From Ensifer adhaerens (GTDB lineage Bacteria; Pseudomonadota; Alphaproteobacteria; Rhizobiales; Rhizobiaceae): a stretch of 64,000 nt of DNA. The notes under the pieces are model-generated. The model searched no databases. It was given only the letters and a program-made list of their open reading frames with translations, and had not been told where the DNA came from. Position numbers and translations under genes: made by a program. Positions 45,628 to 54,296 of the stretch are shown here, one piece after another. The first letter of the stretch is position 1; each line of letters opens with the position of its first letter. Location: assembly GCF_000697965.2 (NCBI RefSeq), contig NZ_CP015881.1, forward strand, positions 1,475,501 through 1,539,500. The letters are read 5' to 3'.

Positions 45628-46434
45628 GTGCCTTATAAACTCGTCGTCTCCCAGGGACGCATCGCCGACAGAACGTCCGGCGCTATCCCCGGGGCGGCCC
45701 TGACGGCCGAAGCGCTGAGCAAGCGCACCGGGCTGCAGCCGACCGTTATCGGCAGCCCGTCACCGGCAAAGGAAGACGACTGGTCGGCAAGCCTGCCTGA
45801 GGCCGGGGAGACCCTGGCCGCTTTGCAGGCGGCGATTGCCGCAACACTTGCGCGGGGCAACAAACCACTTTTCATCGCCAATACCTGCTCCGCCAGCCTT
45901 GCGACACTGCCGGTCGTCGCGCGGGAACGCGCCGACGCGGTCTTGCTCTGGTTCGATGCCCATGGCGATTTCAACACGCCGCAGACCACCGAAAGCGGCT
46001 ATCTCGGCGGCATGGTGCTGGCTGCCGCCTGCGGGCTCTGGGAGAGCGGCCACGGCAGCGGGCTGAACCCGGCAAAGGTCGTCATCGTCGGCGCGCGCGA
46101 CATCGACCCCGCGGAGATGGATTTGCTGCGGCAGGCAGGCGTGTGCATCCTTTCGCCGACAGAAGCGACGCCGGAGGTCATTCTTTCGTTGATCGGCGAT
46201 GCGCCGGTCTGGATCCATGTCAATTGGGACGTGCTCGAGCCGAAGCATGTGCCGGCCGCCTATGCGATCGGCGGAGGCCTCTATCCGCAGACCTTGCGCG
46301 CCATCTTCGCGGCAATCCCGAAAGAGCAGATTGCCGGCATCGAGCTCGCGGAATTCGAGGCGTCTGAGGCGGCGCTGAAGAATGAAGCTGCGATCGAATG
46401 CCTGCTTGGCGTCGTGGAACCGTTGCTGGCTTGA
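45628..46434 (+). CDS. Arginase-family (ureohydrolase fold) protein with degenerate metal site
   Basis: This protein has about 268 residues. DAHGDFNT (residues 110-117) matches the arginase DAHxD metal motif. The usual GGDHS is replaced by ANTCSAS (Cys87 in place of the ligand His), and the last motif SxDxDxxDP appears as HVNWDVLEP, so two or more manganese ligands differ. Related unassigned ureohydrolase-like proteins exist. GTG 45628 has AAGGAG at 7 bases; ATG 45622 would be only 1 base from it. Catalysis on arginine is unlikely without the normal ligand set. Confidence 0.78.
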   Translation: MPYKLVVSQGRIADRTSGAIPGAALTAEALSKRTGLQPTVIGSPSPAKEDDWSASLPEAGETLAALQAAIAATLARGNKPLFIANTCSASLATLPVVARERADAVLLWFDAHGDFNTPQTTESGYLGGMVLAAACGLWESGHGSGLNPAKVVIVGARDIDPAEMDLLRQAGVCILSPTEATPEVILSLIGDAPVWIHVNWDVLEPKHVPAAYAIGGGLYPQTLRAIFAAIPKEQIAGIELAEFEASEAALKNEAAIECLLGVVEPLLA

Positions 46435-46462
46435 CGCGGAGCGGCGTCGAGCCGGCGCCCTG

Positions 46463-47512
46463 TCACCCGTCCGTTTCCGGATCGGCCTTTACGTTCGTGA
46501 TGATCTCGCCGAGCACCAGATGCAGCGCGTCGCGGTAGCCGTTGCGGGCCGACGGCCCGCTTTCGGCCGATGTCATCACCACCGTCAGATCCAGGTTCGG
46601 CACGATGTAGAGCATCTGGCCGCCATAACCCCAGGCGAAATGCACTTCTTCACCGGCGATCTGGCGCTCGAACCAGCCATAACCGTACTCGTCGCCGGAG
46701 AAGCGCGAATTGGTTCGATGCTGCCAGGAGGCCGCGACCCACCCTTCCGACACCAGTTGCTGGCCTGACGCCGTGCGGCCGCCATTGCGATAGAGTTCGC
46801 CGAAGGCAAGCAGGGAGCGCGGGCTCATCGCCATCTGGTTGCCGCCAAGGTAGATGCCTTGCGGATCGCGATCCCAGGCCCCGATGCGGAAGCCCTCGAG
46901 CGGCCCCAGCCACGCGCGCGCGAGCGCCAGGGTCGACTTGCCGCTGACCTTCGTCAGGATCGCCGAAAGCAGATGGGTCGAGGCGGTGGAATAGAGCATC
47001 TCACCACCCGGATCGTCGTCGAAGGGCTGGGCAAGCGCCGTGCGCACCCAGTTCCGGCTGGCGACCCATCGCCCATAGTTCGGGCCCGAGAGACGGCCGA
47101 GCCCGGCCTGCATCGAAAGCAAATGACCGATGGTGATGTCGTTGATGCGCGGATCAGGCGAGGCCGGCAGGTCCGCCTTCAGGATCGGCGCGATCTTCTG
47201 CTCCGGACCTTCGAGCAGCCGCTTGTCGATGGCGATGCCGACCAGCGCCGAGATGATCGATTTCGACGCCGACTTGATGTTGGTCGAGTCCGTCACGCGG
47301 TTGCGGCCGTAACCACGCTCAGCGACGATCTTGCCGTCGCGGGCGACGATCACGGTCTTCAGGGGATCAAGCTCTGACCGTGAGGCCAGTTCGTCCAGCA
47401 AGGCCGAAATCGGCGATGGCGTCTGAGCCGCGACCGGCAAGGCGACAAGCGTCGAGACGACGAGTGCCAAAGTGGAGATGCGGGCAACGAGGACTGCGAC
47501 AAATCTGATCAT
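46463..47512 (-). CDS. Serine beta-lactamase-like hydrolase (class C/esterase family), exported
   Basis: This 349-residue protein has a signal peptide (ISTLALVVSTLVALPVAAQ, cleavage near residue 30). SASK at residues 81-84 gives the nucleophile Ser and Lys, YST near residue 172 is the Tyr motif, and WGYGGQ near the C-terminus takes the KTG position. This is the Beta-lactamase (PF00144) pattern of esterases and peptidases such as EstB. Real beta-lactamase activity is not implied. It converges on the arginase-like gene. Confidence 0.87.
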   Translation of the reverse strand: MIRFVAVLVARISTLALVVSTLVALPVAAQTPSPISALLDELASRSELDPLKTVIVARDGKIVAERGYGRNRVTDSTNIKSASKSIISALVGIAIDKRLLEGPEQKIAPILKADLPASPDPRINDITIGHLLSMQAGLGRLSGPNYGRWVASRNWVRTALAQPFDDDPGGEMLYSTASTHLLSAILTKVSGKSTLALARAWLGPLEGFRIGAWDRDPQGIYLGGNQMAMSPRSLLAFGELYRNGGRTASGQQLVSEGWVAASWQHRTNSRFSGDEYGYGWFERQIAGEEVHFAWGYGGQMLYIVPNLDLTVVMTSAESGPSARNGYRDALHLVLGEIITNVKADPETDG

Positions 47513-47609
47513 GGATCAGCATCTAAGACCAGCTTGCGCCGCCGTCATCCACCGCACGGCCATCTCACGGCGATTTGACAGACCGGTGAGCACGCCACTG
47601 CCGCAGTTG

Positions 47610-48182
47610 TCAGCCTGCCGGCCGTCTCGCAAAAGCTTCGACGAAGCGCGTCAGGCTCTGCTCGACAAAGACCGTGACCGGCACCTGCGGGTCGAAGCTC
47701 CACCAGAGCAAGGATCCCTGCCATTGCGACGCCATCAGCAGACCGAGCCCCGGGCTCGCAGCGGGAAGGCCGGCGAGGCATTCGTCGAGCACGCCTGAGA
47801 GCACGTCGCGCCACTTTGCGCCGCGGGCACGGAGCAACGGATCGCGCAGGTCTTCCCGCAGAATCCTGAGGTCGTCGGCATAGCTGTCGATACCGCCATA
47901 ATCGCCCGAGAGGCCGACGAGCAGTGCGATGGCGCCCTCCGGCGTCCGCGGTACGCTCGCCATCAGCTCCGCCGTCTGCCCGTCCAGCCCGTCCCAGGCC
48001 TGGCTGAGCGCCCGCTGGATCAGCTTCGCCTTGTTCTCGAAGCGCTGCACCAGCGTGGCGCCGGAAAGGCCCGTACGTGCAGCCAGCGCCGCGAAGGTCA
48101 GGCGATCTGGACCATCGGCCCGCATCAATGCGAAGGCGGCGGCCAGCAGCTCTTCGTCAGGCATGGTTTTTGGGCGAGGCAT
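47610..48182 (-). CDS. TetR/AcrR-family transcriptional regulator
   Basis: This protein has about 190 residues. The HTH is LLAAAFALMRADGPDRLTFA then ALAARTGLSGATLVQRFENK. The C-terminal domain is of the short TetR_C type. ATG 48182 begins the usual PRPKTMPDEEL; ATG 48194 is possible. It is divergent from the SDR at 48272. The 90-base gap holds direct repeats of TCATTTATA (48191-48199 and 48210-48218) that may be its operator and that overlap the likely promoters. Confidence 0.87.
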   Translation of the reverse strand: MPRPKTMPDEELLAAAFALMRADGPDRLTFAALAARTGLSGATLVQRFENKAKLIQRALSQAWDGLDGQTAELMASVPRTPEGAIALLVGLSGDYGGIDSYADDLRILREDLRDPLLRARGAKWRDVLSGVLDECLAGLPAASPGLGLLMASQWQGSLLWWSFDPQVPVTVFVEQSLTRFVEAFARRPAG

Positions 48183-48271
48183 CTTGACTCTCATTTATAA
48201 CCGAACAATCATTTATATATCACCCGAGCAAGAAAACGCCAGTCGGCAAGCGGCCGCGAAGGAGAAGAATC

Positions 48272-49180
48272 ATGACACTCGAAGGAAAAGTCGCCCTCGT
48301 CGCTGGCGCGACGCGCGGCGGCGGGCGCGGCATCGCGACCGAACTTGGCGCCGCCGGCGCCACTGTTTACGTAACCGGCCGCACCACGCGGCAACAGCAA
48401 TCCGATTACGGGCGTCCCGAAACGATCGAGGAAACCGCCGAGATCGTCACCAGCCTCGGCGGCAAGGGCATTCCCGCCCAGGTCGACCATCTGCAGCCGG
48501 CGCAGGTACAGGCGCTTGTCGAGCGCATCCGCAGCGAACAGGGACGGCTCGACATCCTCGTCAACGACGTCTGGGGCGGCGAGTTGCTGTTCGAGTGGAA
48601 CAAGCCGGTCTGGGAGCACAATCTCGAAAACGGGTTGAAGCTCCTGCATCTCGGCGTCGATACGCACCTGATCACCGCCCACTATGCCCTGCCGCTGATG
48701 ATCGAGAAGCCCGGCGGCCTCTTGGTCGAGGTGACCGACGGCACCGCCGAATACAATGCCGAGAACTACCGGCTGTCGCCGTTCTACGACCTTGCCAAGG
48801 TTTCAGCGAACCGCATGGCCTGGGCCCACGCCAAGGACCTTTCGCCGCACGGCGCAACCGCGGTTTCGATCACGCCCGGCTGGATGCGGTCGGAGATGAT
48901 GCTCGAACATTTCGAGGTCGGTGAAGACAACTGGCAGGACGCCACAAAGAACCAGCCGCACTTCGTCATTTCGGAAACACCACGTTTCGTCGGCCGCGCC
49001 ATCGCGGCGCTCGCGGCCGATCCGGACAAGTCCCGCTGGAACGGCCAGTCGCTGTCGAGCGGCGGGCTGGCGCAGGTCTACGGGTTTTCCGATCTCGACG
49101 GCTCGCGGCCCGATTGCTGGCGCTACATGCGCGAGGTGATGGAGGCGAACAAGCCGGCCGACGCAACCGGCTATCGTTAG
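48272..49180 (+). CDS. Short-chain dehydrogenase/reductase
   Basis: This 302-residue protein has a Rossmann motif GATRGGGRGIA (residues 12-22), DILVNDVWGG, and the catalytic Tyr-Lys in FYDLAKVSANR. It is longer than classical SDRs and ends in DCWRYMREVMEANK, features of a widespread group of TetR-controlled SDRs that resemble mammalian DHRS1. A GGAGAAGAATC ribosome-binding site precedes the ATG. Probable target of the divergent TetR. Confidence 0.91.
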   Translation: MTLEGKVALVAGATRGGGRGIATELGAAGATVYVTGRTTRQQQSDYGRPETIEETAEIVTSLGGKGIPAQVDHLQPAQVQALVERIRSEQGRLDILVNDVWGGELLFEWNKPVWEHNLENGLKLLHLGVDTHLITAHYALPLMIEKPGGLLVEVTDGTAEYNAENYRLSPFYDLAKVSANRMAWAHAKDLSPHGATAVSITPGWMRSEMMLEHFEVGEDNWQDATKNQPHFVISETPRFVGRAIAALAADPDKSRWNGQSLSSGGLAQVYGFSDLDGSRPDCWRYMREVMEANKPADATGYR

Positions 49181-49309
49181 GCGTTGCCGCCAAAACCCGT
49201 CACCGGCAAACTTGAAACGACGGGCGGCCTCCTATAGTTCGGTGTTTCGGGCAACCAAGCGCCGCCGCCCGCCATCCGGATGTGGCAGCGCTATCGAGTG
49301 TGATTGAAC

Positions 49310-49564
49310 ATGGCATCGCGGGATCGGTATTCGAGAAAGCTGGAATGCGCCAAATGCGGAGCCGCCGGCTTCGCCGAAGCGTCGGAAAACGACAAAGGCA
49401 AGGGCAGCAATCGCGGCTTTACCATCGACGTGATGCCCAAGGGCTTCTCGACTGAACGCACCTCTCCCGACCCCGCCAAGCACATGGTGCGCTGCCGCTG
49501 CGGCAACGTCTTTGCCTTCAAGCAGAAGACCGTCTATGCGCCCGGCAGTGAGCCGCGGGACTGA
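49310..49564 (+). CDS. Small zinc-ribbon-like hypothetical protein
   Basis: This 84-residue protein has two cysteine pairs, CAKCG (Cys13, Cys16) and RCRCG (Cys62, Cys64), in a layout suggesting a zinc ribbon with a positively charged middle. I do not recognise a named family. ATG 49310 is used; an in-frame TTG two codons earlier exists. No clear operon partner. Confidence 0.7.
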   Translation: MASRDRYSRKLECAKCGAAGFAEASENDKGKGSNRGFTIDVMPKGFSTERTSPDPAKHMVRCRCGNVFAFKQKTVYAPGSEPRD

Positions 49565-49822
49565 CGCATCGGGACTTTTCCGGCGCCCGCGTTGAGAAAA
49601 AATTCACCATCTTGTCTCAACATCGACCCAATCGGCGGTCAGCTATGGCAGCGCGCGTTCAAGAATTTTTGATCGCGAGCGCCAGGGACAAAGGCTTGCA
49701 GCCAGGGCTGTCACCGCTTAATCGCTGAACTTGAGGCTGAACCGAACTGCGTCGAACGCAACCGGCCGGCACACACGCCACACGAAGGACGCTTGGTGGC
49801 GGAAGCATTTCCAGGAGCCCGC
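49565..49822. other. Intergenic region before the YafK-like gene
   Basis: No gene. TTGAGA (49591-49596) and TCTCAA (49614-49619) form a spaced inverted repeat in an AT-richer patch, possibly a promoter or operator region. Confidence 0.3.
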
Positions 49823-50887
49823 ATGCGGCGCGAGACGATCAAGAGCCCTTCTTCCGAGACACCTCAGGCCGGCAGGATATTCGCGCAGGTGCGACGGATG
49901 CGGCATGCCTTGGCGATCGGCGCGATGGCCCTGGCGCTGTCCGGCTGCATGGCGCTCGACGCCGACGACGTGCGCGAGCCACCGCCGATCCCGGCCAAGC
50001 TGATCGCCGCCATGGCGAAGAACGGCAGCAAGCCGGAAAGCCCGGTGTTGATCCGCATCTTCAAGCAGGAAAGCGAACTCGAAGTCTGGAAACAGAATAA
50101 GCAGGGCCAGTACGCGCTGCTGAAGAGCTATCCCATGTGCCGCTGGTCCGGAAAGCTCGGCCCGAAGATGAAGTCGGGCGACCGCCAGGCGCCGGAGGGC
50201 TTCTACCACGTCTCCGCCGGCATGCTGAACCCGAAATCGCAATATTTCCTGTCGTTTAACCTCGGCTACCCGAACCGGCTGGAATCGGCGCTCGGCTACA
50301 CCGGTGAAGCGCTGATGGTGCACGGCGCCTGCTCGTCGTCCGGCTGCTACGCCATGACCGACCAGGGTGTCGGCGAAATCTATTCCGTGGTGCAACGCGC
50401 GCTCGCCGGCGGCCAGGGCACGTTCCAGGTTCAGGCCTATCCCTTCCGCATGACGGCGGAGAACATGGCCAAGCACCGCGGCGACCCGAATTTCGACTTC
50501 TGGAAGAACATCAAGCAGGGTTACGACATCTTCGAGGCGACGAAGCGCCAGCCGAAGGTTTCGGCCTGCGGCCGCCGCTACGTCTTCAACACCGATTTCG
50601 CCGATGGCGAACCGTCCGACCCGCTTGCCGCCTGCCCGGCGGCGATCTCCACGCCCGATGCCGGACTGGTGGCACGACTGCAATCGGAGGACGCGAAGCT
50701 CGCCGGCATGATGACCAACCAGACGTCGGCGCCGCTGAACGCCTATGTCGATGGCGGCATGCATCCGAGCTTCCGGGCGCTTCTTGAGAAAAACGGTGCT
50801 GAAAAGCTGGCCGCGAAGATCTCGGGAACTAAGTACCCTATCAGCCGACCCGAAGCGGCGCTGGCGGACCCCTACGCCGGCCTGTGA
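49823..50887 (+). CDS. YafK-type L,D-transpeptidase-like lipoprotein
   Basis: This protein has about 354 residues. A signal segment MRHALAIGAMALALSGCMAL has the lipobox LSGC, with Cys near residue 42 of the longer form. The YkuD-like catalytic region reads GEALMVHGACSSSGCYAMTD, with His and Cys in the expected HxxxxxxxC pattern. YafK/DpaA-type enzymes cleave or form bonds to meso-diaminopimelate, for example detaching Braun lipoprotein in E. coli. ATG 49823 has AGGAG at 6 bases; ATG 49898 would give a shorter signal but lacks a ribosome-binding site. It heads a cluster of four such genes. Confidence 0.85.
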   Translation: MRRETIKSPSSETPQAGRIFAQVRRMRHALAIGAMALALSGCMALDADDVREPPPIPAKLIAAMAKNGSKPESPVLIRIFKQESELEVWKQNKQGQYALLKSYPMCRWSGKLGPKMKSGDRQAPEGFYHVSAGMLNPKSQYFLSFNLGYPNRLESALGYTGEALMVHGACSSSGCYAMTDQGVGEIYSVVQRALAGGQGTFQVQAYPFRMTAENMAKHRGDPNFDFWKNIKQGYDIFEATKRQPKVSACGRRYVFNTDFADGEPSDPLAACPAAISTPDAGLVARLQSEDAKLAGMMTNQTSAPLNAYVDGGMHPSFRALLEKNGAEKLAAKISGTKYPISRPEAALADPYAGL

Positions 50888-50970
50888 TCGTTCCGTCGGC
50901 TGGCGACGCACAATTGACTTAAAAGGTCGGTTGCATCGCCGGTAGCGAATAGAGGACGATCGAGGATTAC

Positions 50971-51810
50971 ATGCCCGAAAGAGAGTTCCGCCGCCGCGCC
51001 TTCCTGCAGCTTTCCGCCGGGTTGGCGGCCGTTGGTCTCGCCGGCTGCGCCTCGCCGCGGCCTACTGTGACGCGCTCCTATGCGCCGGAACCGGTTCCCG
51101 AGACCAACACGTTCCTGGCCGACATGTACGGCGAGAAGCCGAACGAGCCCTACCCGCTGCCGGCCATTCCCTACGAGAAGATCGATCCGCGCTTCTACCG
51201 CCAGATGGTCGCCGATCCGACCGGCGAAAAGCCGGGAACGCTGGTCGTCGACGTCGGCAGCCACTTTCTCTATAGGGTCTATGAAGGCGGCCAGGCGATG
51301 CGCTACGGCGTCGGCCTCGGGCGTGCCGGTTTCGCCTGGGCCGGGCGCGGCGTCATCCAGTACAAGCGCGAATGGCCCCGCTGGAAGCCGCCGAACGAGA
51401 TGGTGGCGCGCCAGCCCGAGCTGCAGCAATTCAGCATCGAGGCGGGCGGCATGGATCCCGGCCTCAAGAACCCGCTCGGCGCCCGCGCCATGTACATCTT
51501 CCAGAACGGCGAAGACACGCTCTACCGCATTCACGGCTCGCCGGAATGGTGGACGATCGGCAAGTCGGTGTCGTCGGGCTGCGTGCGCATGATCAACCAG
51601 GACGTCGTCGATCTCTACAACCGCGTGCCGAACGGCACGCCGATCGTCGTCACCGATCTCTCGGGCGGCGGCATGGTGCAATCGCAGCCGATGCAGGACG
51701 CGCAGCCCCTGCCGGATGGGCAACCATTGCCGGACTCCCAGCCGGTGCAGCGGTCGCCCGACTATATGCTGATGGGGCCGGACGGGCTGCCGCTTCCGCA
51801 GCCACTTTGA
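50971..51810 (+). CDS. L,D-transpeptidase (YkuD/ErfK type) lipoprotein
   Basis: This 279-residue protein has the signal FLQLSAGLAAVGLAGC with lipobox LAGC (Cys26). A YkuD domain follows: GTLVVDVGSHFLYRVYEGG, then the catalytic HGSPEWWTIGKSVSSGCVRM, with His and Cys. A Gln/Pro-rich tail of about 50 residues contains three DxQPLPD-like repeats. It probably cross-links peptidoglycan (3-3 bonds) or links outer-membrane proteins to it. The gap to the YafK-like gene is 83 bases. Confidence 0.9.
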   Translation: MPEREFRRRAFLQLSAGLAAVGLAGCASPRPTVTRSYAPEPVPETNTFLADMYGEKPNEPYPLPAIPYEKIDPRFYRQMVADPTGEKPGTLVVDVGSHFLYRVYEGGQAMRYGVGLGRAGFAWAGRGVIQYKREWPRWKPPNEMVARQPELQQFSIEAGGMDPGLKNPLGARAMYIFQNGEDTLYRIHGSPEWWTIGKSVSSGCVRMINQDVVDLYNRVPNGTPIVVTDLSGGGMVQSQPMQDAQPLPDGQPLPDSQPVQRSPDYMLMGPDGLPLPQPL

Positions 51811-51858
51811 GGCAATCCGTCCGGCAAGGGCGCAGAAATTACGCCAGATTGTCGCCCA

Positions 51859-52575
51859 TCACAGGACGAGCAGCGGCGTCTTGCCTCTGACGCGATCATA
51901 GAGATCGATCGCGTCCTGCTGCAGCATCCGCACGCAGCCCGCCGACGCGTTCTTGCCGATCGAGCGCCACTGCGGCGAGCCGTGGATGCGGTAAAGCGTA
52001 TCCTGGCCGTCCTGGAAGATATACATGGCGCGGGCGCCGAGCGGATTGTCGAGGCCCGGATCCATGCCGCCGGCATCGATGCCGTATTTCTTGAGGTGCG
52101 GCTGGCGTGCGACCATGTCGTCGGGCACCGTCCAGCGCGGCCACTTGCGCTTCCACTGCACCACGGCACGCCCCTTCCAGGCGCGGCCGGCCGCACCAAG
52201 ACCGACGCCGTAACGGATGGCGCGGCCGCCGGGCAGGACGTAGTAGAGGAACATCGTCTGGGTATCGACGACGATCGAATGGGGCGGCTCGGTGGTGGCA
52301 TAGGCCACTTCCTGGCGCAGGAACTGCGGCTTGATCTCGGTGTGCTGGATGCCCGGGACGTCGTAGCCTTCGTCCTTCACCGGCGCGTAGATCCTGGCAT
52401 AGTCGAAGGTCTTCGTCGGCACGCCCGCCGCATCCGCCGCCTTTTCCGGCGAGCCGCCATCACCGCCGATCGGCTCGATCAGCTTCGGTTTCGGTTCGGG
52501 TTTCGGGATCTGCGTGCAGGCGCTCAAAACAGAGCTGGCGATCACCGCGAGCAGCGACCGGCGGGACAAATTCAT
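51859..52575 (-). CDS. L,D-transpeptidase (YkuD type) lipoprotein
   Basis: This 238-residue protein begins MNLSRRSLLAVIASSVLSAC (lipobox LSAC). The YkuD domain has SIVVDTQTMFLYYVLPGGRA and the catalytic HGSPQWRSIGKNASAGCVRM. ATG 52575 is used; the frame is open to a TTG at 52590. It is a close paralogue of the neighbours at 50971 and 52760, sharing the MVARQP and GGMDPGL(D/K)NPLGARAMYI blocks, and converges on the former. Confidence 0.9.
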   Translation of the reverse strand: MNLSRRSLLAVIASSVLSACTQIPKPEPKPKLIEPIGGDGGSPEKAADAAGVPTKTFDYARIYAPVKDEGYDVPGIQHTEIKPQFLRQEVAYATTEPPHSIVVDTQTMFLYYVLPGGRAIRYGVGLGAAGRAWKGRAVVQWKRKWPRWTVPDDMVARQPHLKKYGIDAGGMDPGLDNPLGARAMYIFQDGQDTLYRIHGSPQWRSIGKNASAGCVRMLQQDAIDLYDRVRGKTPLLVL

Positions 52576-52759
52576 CGACACTGTATTCAATTCCAGGGTT
52601 GGAGATTTCGGTTGGGAGGTCCGAGGGAAGGCCCAAGCCTGTTGGGCCGAACCGTGACCGAAATGTGGTGAAAATCTTTCTTTGGCGTGGATCGCTTGCG
52701 CGAGGCGGTACTCGTTTTCGAAGTGTTGCAGAATTCCCGCGCTCGCTGCCTGCCCTCAC

Positions 52760-53527
52760 CTAACCGATCGCCATGTCGCCCTTGGTCGGATCCGGAATGA
52801 CGACGATGGTGCTGCCGTCGCGGACCTGATCATGGAGGTAGACGACATCCTGATTGAGCAGGCGAATGCAGCCGGAAGAGACCGCCTTGCCGATCGAAAA
52901 TGCCTCGGGACTGCCATGGATGCGGTAGAGCGTGTCCTTGCCGTCCTTATGGATATAGAGCGCGCGGGCGCCGAGCGGGTTCTTGATGCCCGGGGGCATG
53001 CCGCCATTGGCGATGCTGTAGGGCTGGAGTTTCGGCTGACGCGCGACCATCTCGTCGGGCGGCGTCCAGCGCGGCCATTTGCGCTTGTAGGCGACGATCG
53101 CCCGGCCCGACCAGGCAAAGCCCTCGCGCCCGACGCCGATGCCGTAGCGCATCGCCCGCCCGCCCGGCAGCACGTGATAGAGGTATTTCGCGGGCGTATC
53201 GACGATCAGCGTGCCGGGCCGCTCACTGGTCGGATAATCCACCTCCTGCCGCCAGAACTTCGGATCGACCTCGGCGATCTTCACCTCAGGGATCGGAAAC
53301 TGCTCGTCGGGCATCGCATAGTACATCGGCGGCACCGTCCGGCCGGCTGAGGGGCGGACGGGCGTGACGGCTGCCGGCACCACCGCCGGTGTCGGGCGGG
53401 CGGTCGCGCAGCCGGTGACGATCAGCGAGGCCGCGCCGATGACAAGGCTGCGGCGGGTCAGCGTGATGCCGGTCTTTTGATCGGCCGTGGAGGAAGAAGG
53501 CTCGTGTGCTTCGGTCATATCGGGCAT
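52760..53527 (-). CDS. L,D-transpeptidase (YkuD type) lipoprotein
   Basis: This 255-residue protein has the signal TRRSLVIGAASLIVTGC with lipobox VTGC. The YkuD domain has GTLIVDTPAKYLYHVLPGGR and the catalytic HGSPEAFSIGKAVSSGCIRL. ATG 53527 is used, ATG 53518 is possible; neither has a strong ribosome-binding site. It is divergent from the response-regulator gene and shares its intergenic region, including the direct-repeat box at 53573-53589, so the two-component system may control it. Confidence 0.9.
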   Translation of the reverse strand: MPDMTEAHEPSSSTADQKTGITLTRRSLVIGAASLIVTGCATARPTPAVVPAAVTPVRPSAGRTVPPMYYAMPDEQFPIPEVKIAEVDPKFWRQEVDYPTSERPGTLIVDTPAKYLYHVLPGGRAMRYGIGVGREGFAWSGRAIVAYKRKWPRWTPPDEMVARQPKLQPYSIANGGMPPGIKNPLGARALYIHKDGKDTLYRIHGSPEAFSIGKAVSSGCIRLLNQDVVYLHDQVRDGSTIVVIPDPTKGDMAIG

Positions 53528-53572
53528 TCAACGGTTCGATTGTTGCAATGCCGCCTCAGAGGGAAGTCCTAC

Positions 53573-53589
53573 CTTAAGGCTGCCTTAAG
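53573..53589. promoter_or_regulatory. PmrA-box-like direct repeat
   Basis: CTTAAGGCTGCCTTAAG consists of two CTTAAG hexamers separated by 5 bases, an 11-base period suited to two OmpR-family protomers. It equals the PmrA/BasR box pattern YTTAAK-N5-YTTAAK. It lies 45 bases before the response-regulator ATG and 46 before the divergent L,D-transpeptidase ATG. Confidence 0.65.
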
Positions 53590-53633
53590 GGAGCGATTAA
53601 AGGATCGCGCTCTCAGAAATGTTAGGAGTAGCG

Positions 53634-54296
53634 ATGCGAGTCCTGATCGTCGAAGACGACGATATCCTTAGAGACGGCCTGAAGGTCGGCCTGGCGCTGG
53701 CGGGCTTCACCACCGATGCCGTCGGCACCTGCGATGCGGCCGCGACGGCGCTTGCCGCCAACGGCTTCGACGCGGTCGTGCTCGACCTGATGCTGCCCGA
53801 CGGCTCCGGTCTCGACATTCTGCGGGACCTGCGCGCCAGGCAGAGCGACATTCCGGTGCTGCTGTTGACCGCACGCGACACCGTGCGCGATCGCGTCGCC
53901 GGCCTCGACACTGGCGCCGACGACTATCTCGGCAAACCCTTCGACCTCGACGAGGTCGCCGCCAGGCTTCGGGCGCTGGCGCGACGCTCCAGCGGCCGGG
54001 CGAGCGCCGCGCTGGAATGGTCGACGCTCAGGCTCGATCCGGCCAGGCAATCGGTGGAACAGGCGGGCAAGCCGGTGCAACTCTCGCGGCGCGAATATTC
54101 CATCCTGCATACGCTGATGTCGCACCCGGGGGTGATCTTCTCCAAGACCAAGCTGGAAGACAAACTCTACGGCTGGCAGGAGGAAATCGAGAGCAACGCC
54201 GTGGAGGTGCACATCCACCATCTGCGCAACAAGCTCGGCCCGGGACTGATCGAAACCATCCGGGGCATCGGCTACCGGCTGGGCGGAGCCGGCTGA
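53634..54296 (+). CDS. OmpR/PhoB-family response regulator (PmrA/QseB/TctD group)
   Basis: This 220-residue protein has a receiver domain with the acidic pocket EDD (7-9), phosphoacceptor Asp51 (VVLDLMLPDG) and Lys in GKPFDLDEV. A winged-helix DNA-binding domain follows (VQLSRREYSILHTLMSHPGV, then NAVEVHIHHLRNKLG). AGGAGTAGCG precedes ATG 53634. The gene overlaps the kinase gene by one base (TGATG). Confidence 0.94.
   Translation: MRVLIVEDDDILRDGLKVGLALAGFTTDAVGTCDAAATALAANGFDAVVLDLMLPDGSGLDILRDLRARQSDIPVLLLTARDTVRDRVAGLDTGADDYLGKPFDLDEVAARLRALARRSSGRASAALEWSTLRLDPARQSVEQAGKPVQLSRREYSILHTLMSHPGVIFSKTKLEDKLYGWQEEIESNAVEVHIHHLRNKLGPGLIETIRGIGYRLGGAG

Noticed and set aside
46463..47512. Antibiotic-resistance beta-lactamase
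   Set aside because: The S-x-x-K and YST motifs are shared with many esterases and peptidases. The KTG position reads YGG and the context does not suggest resistance.
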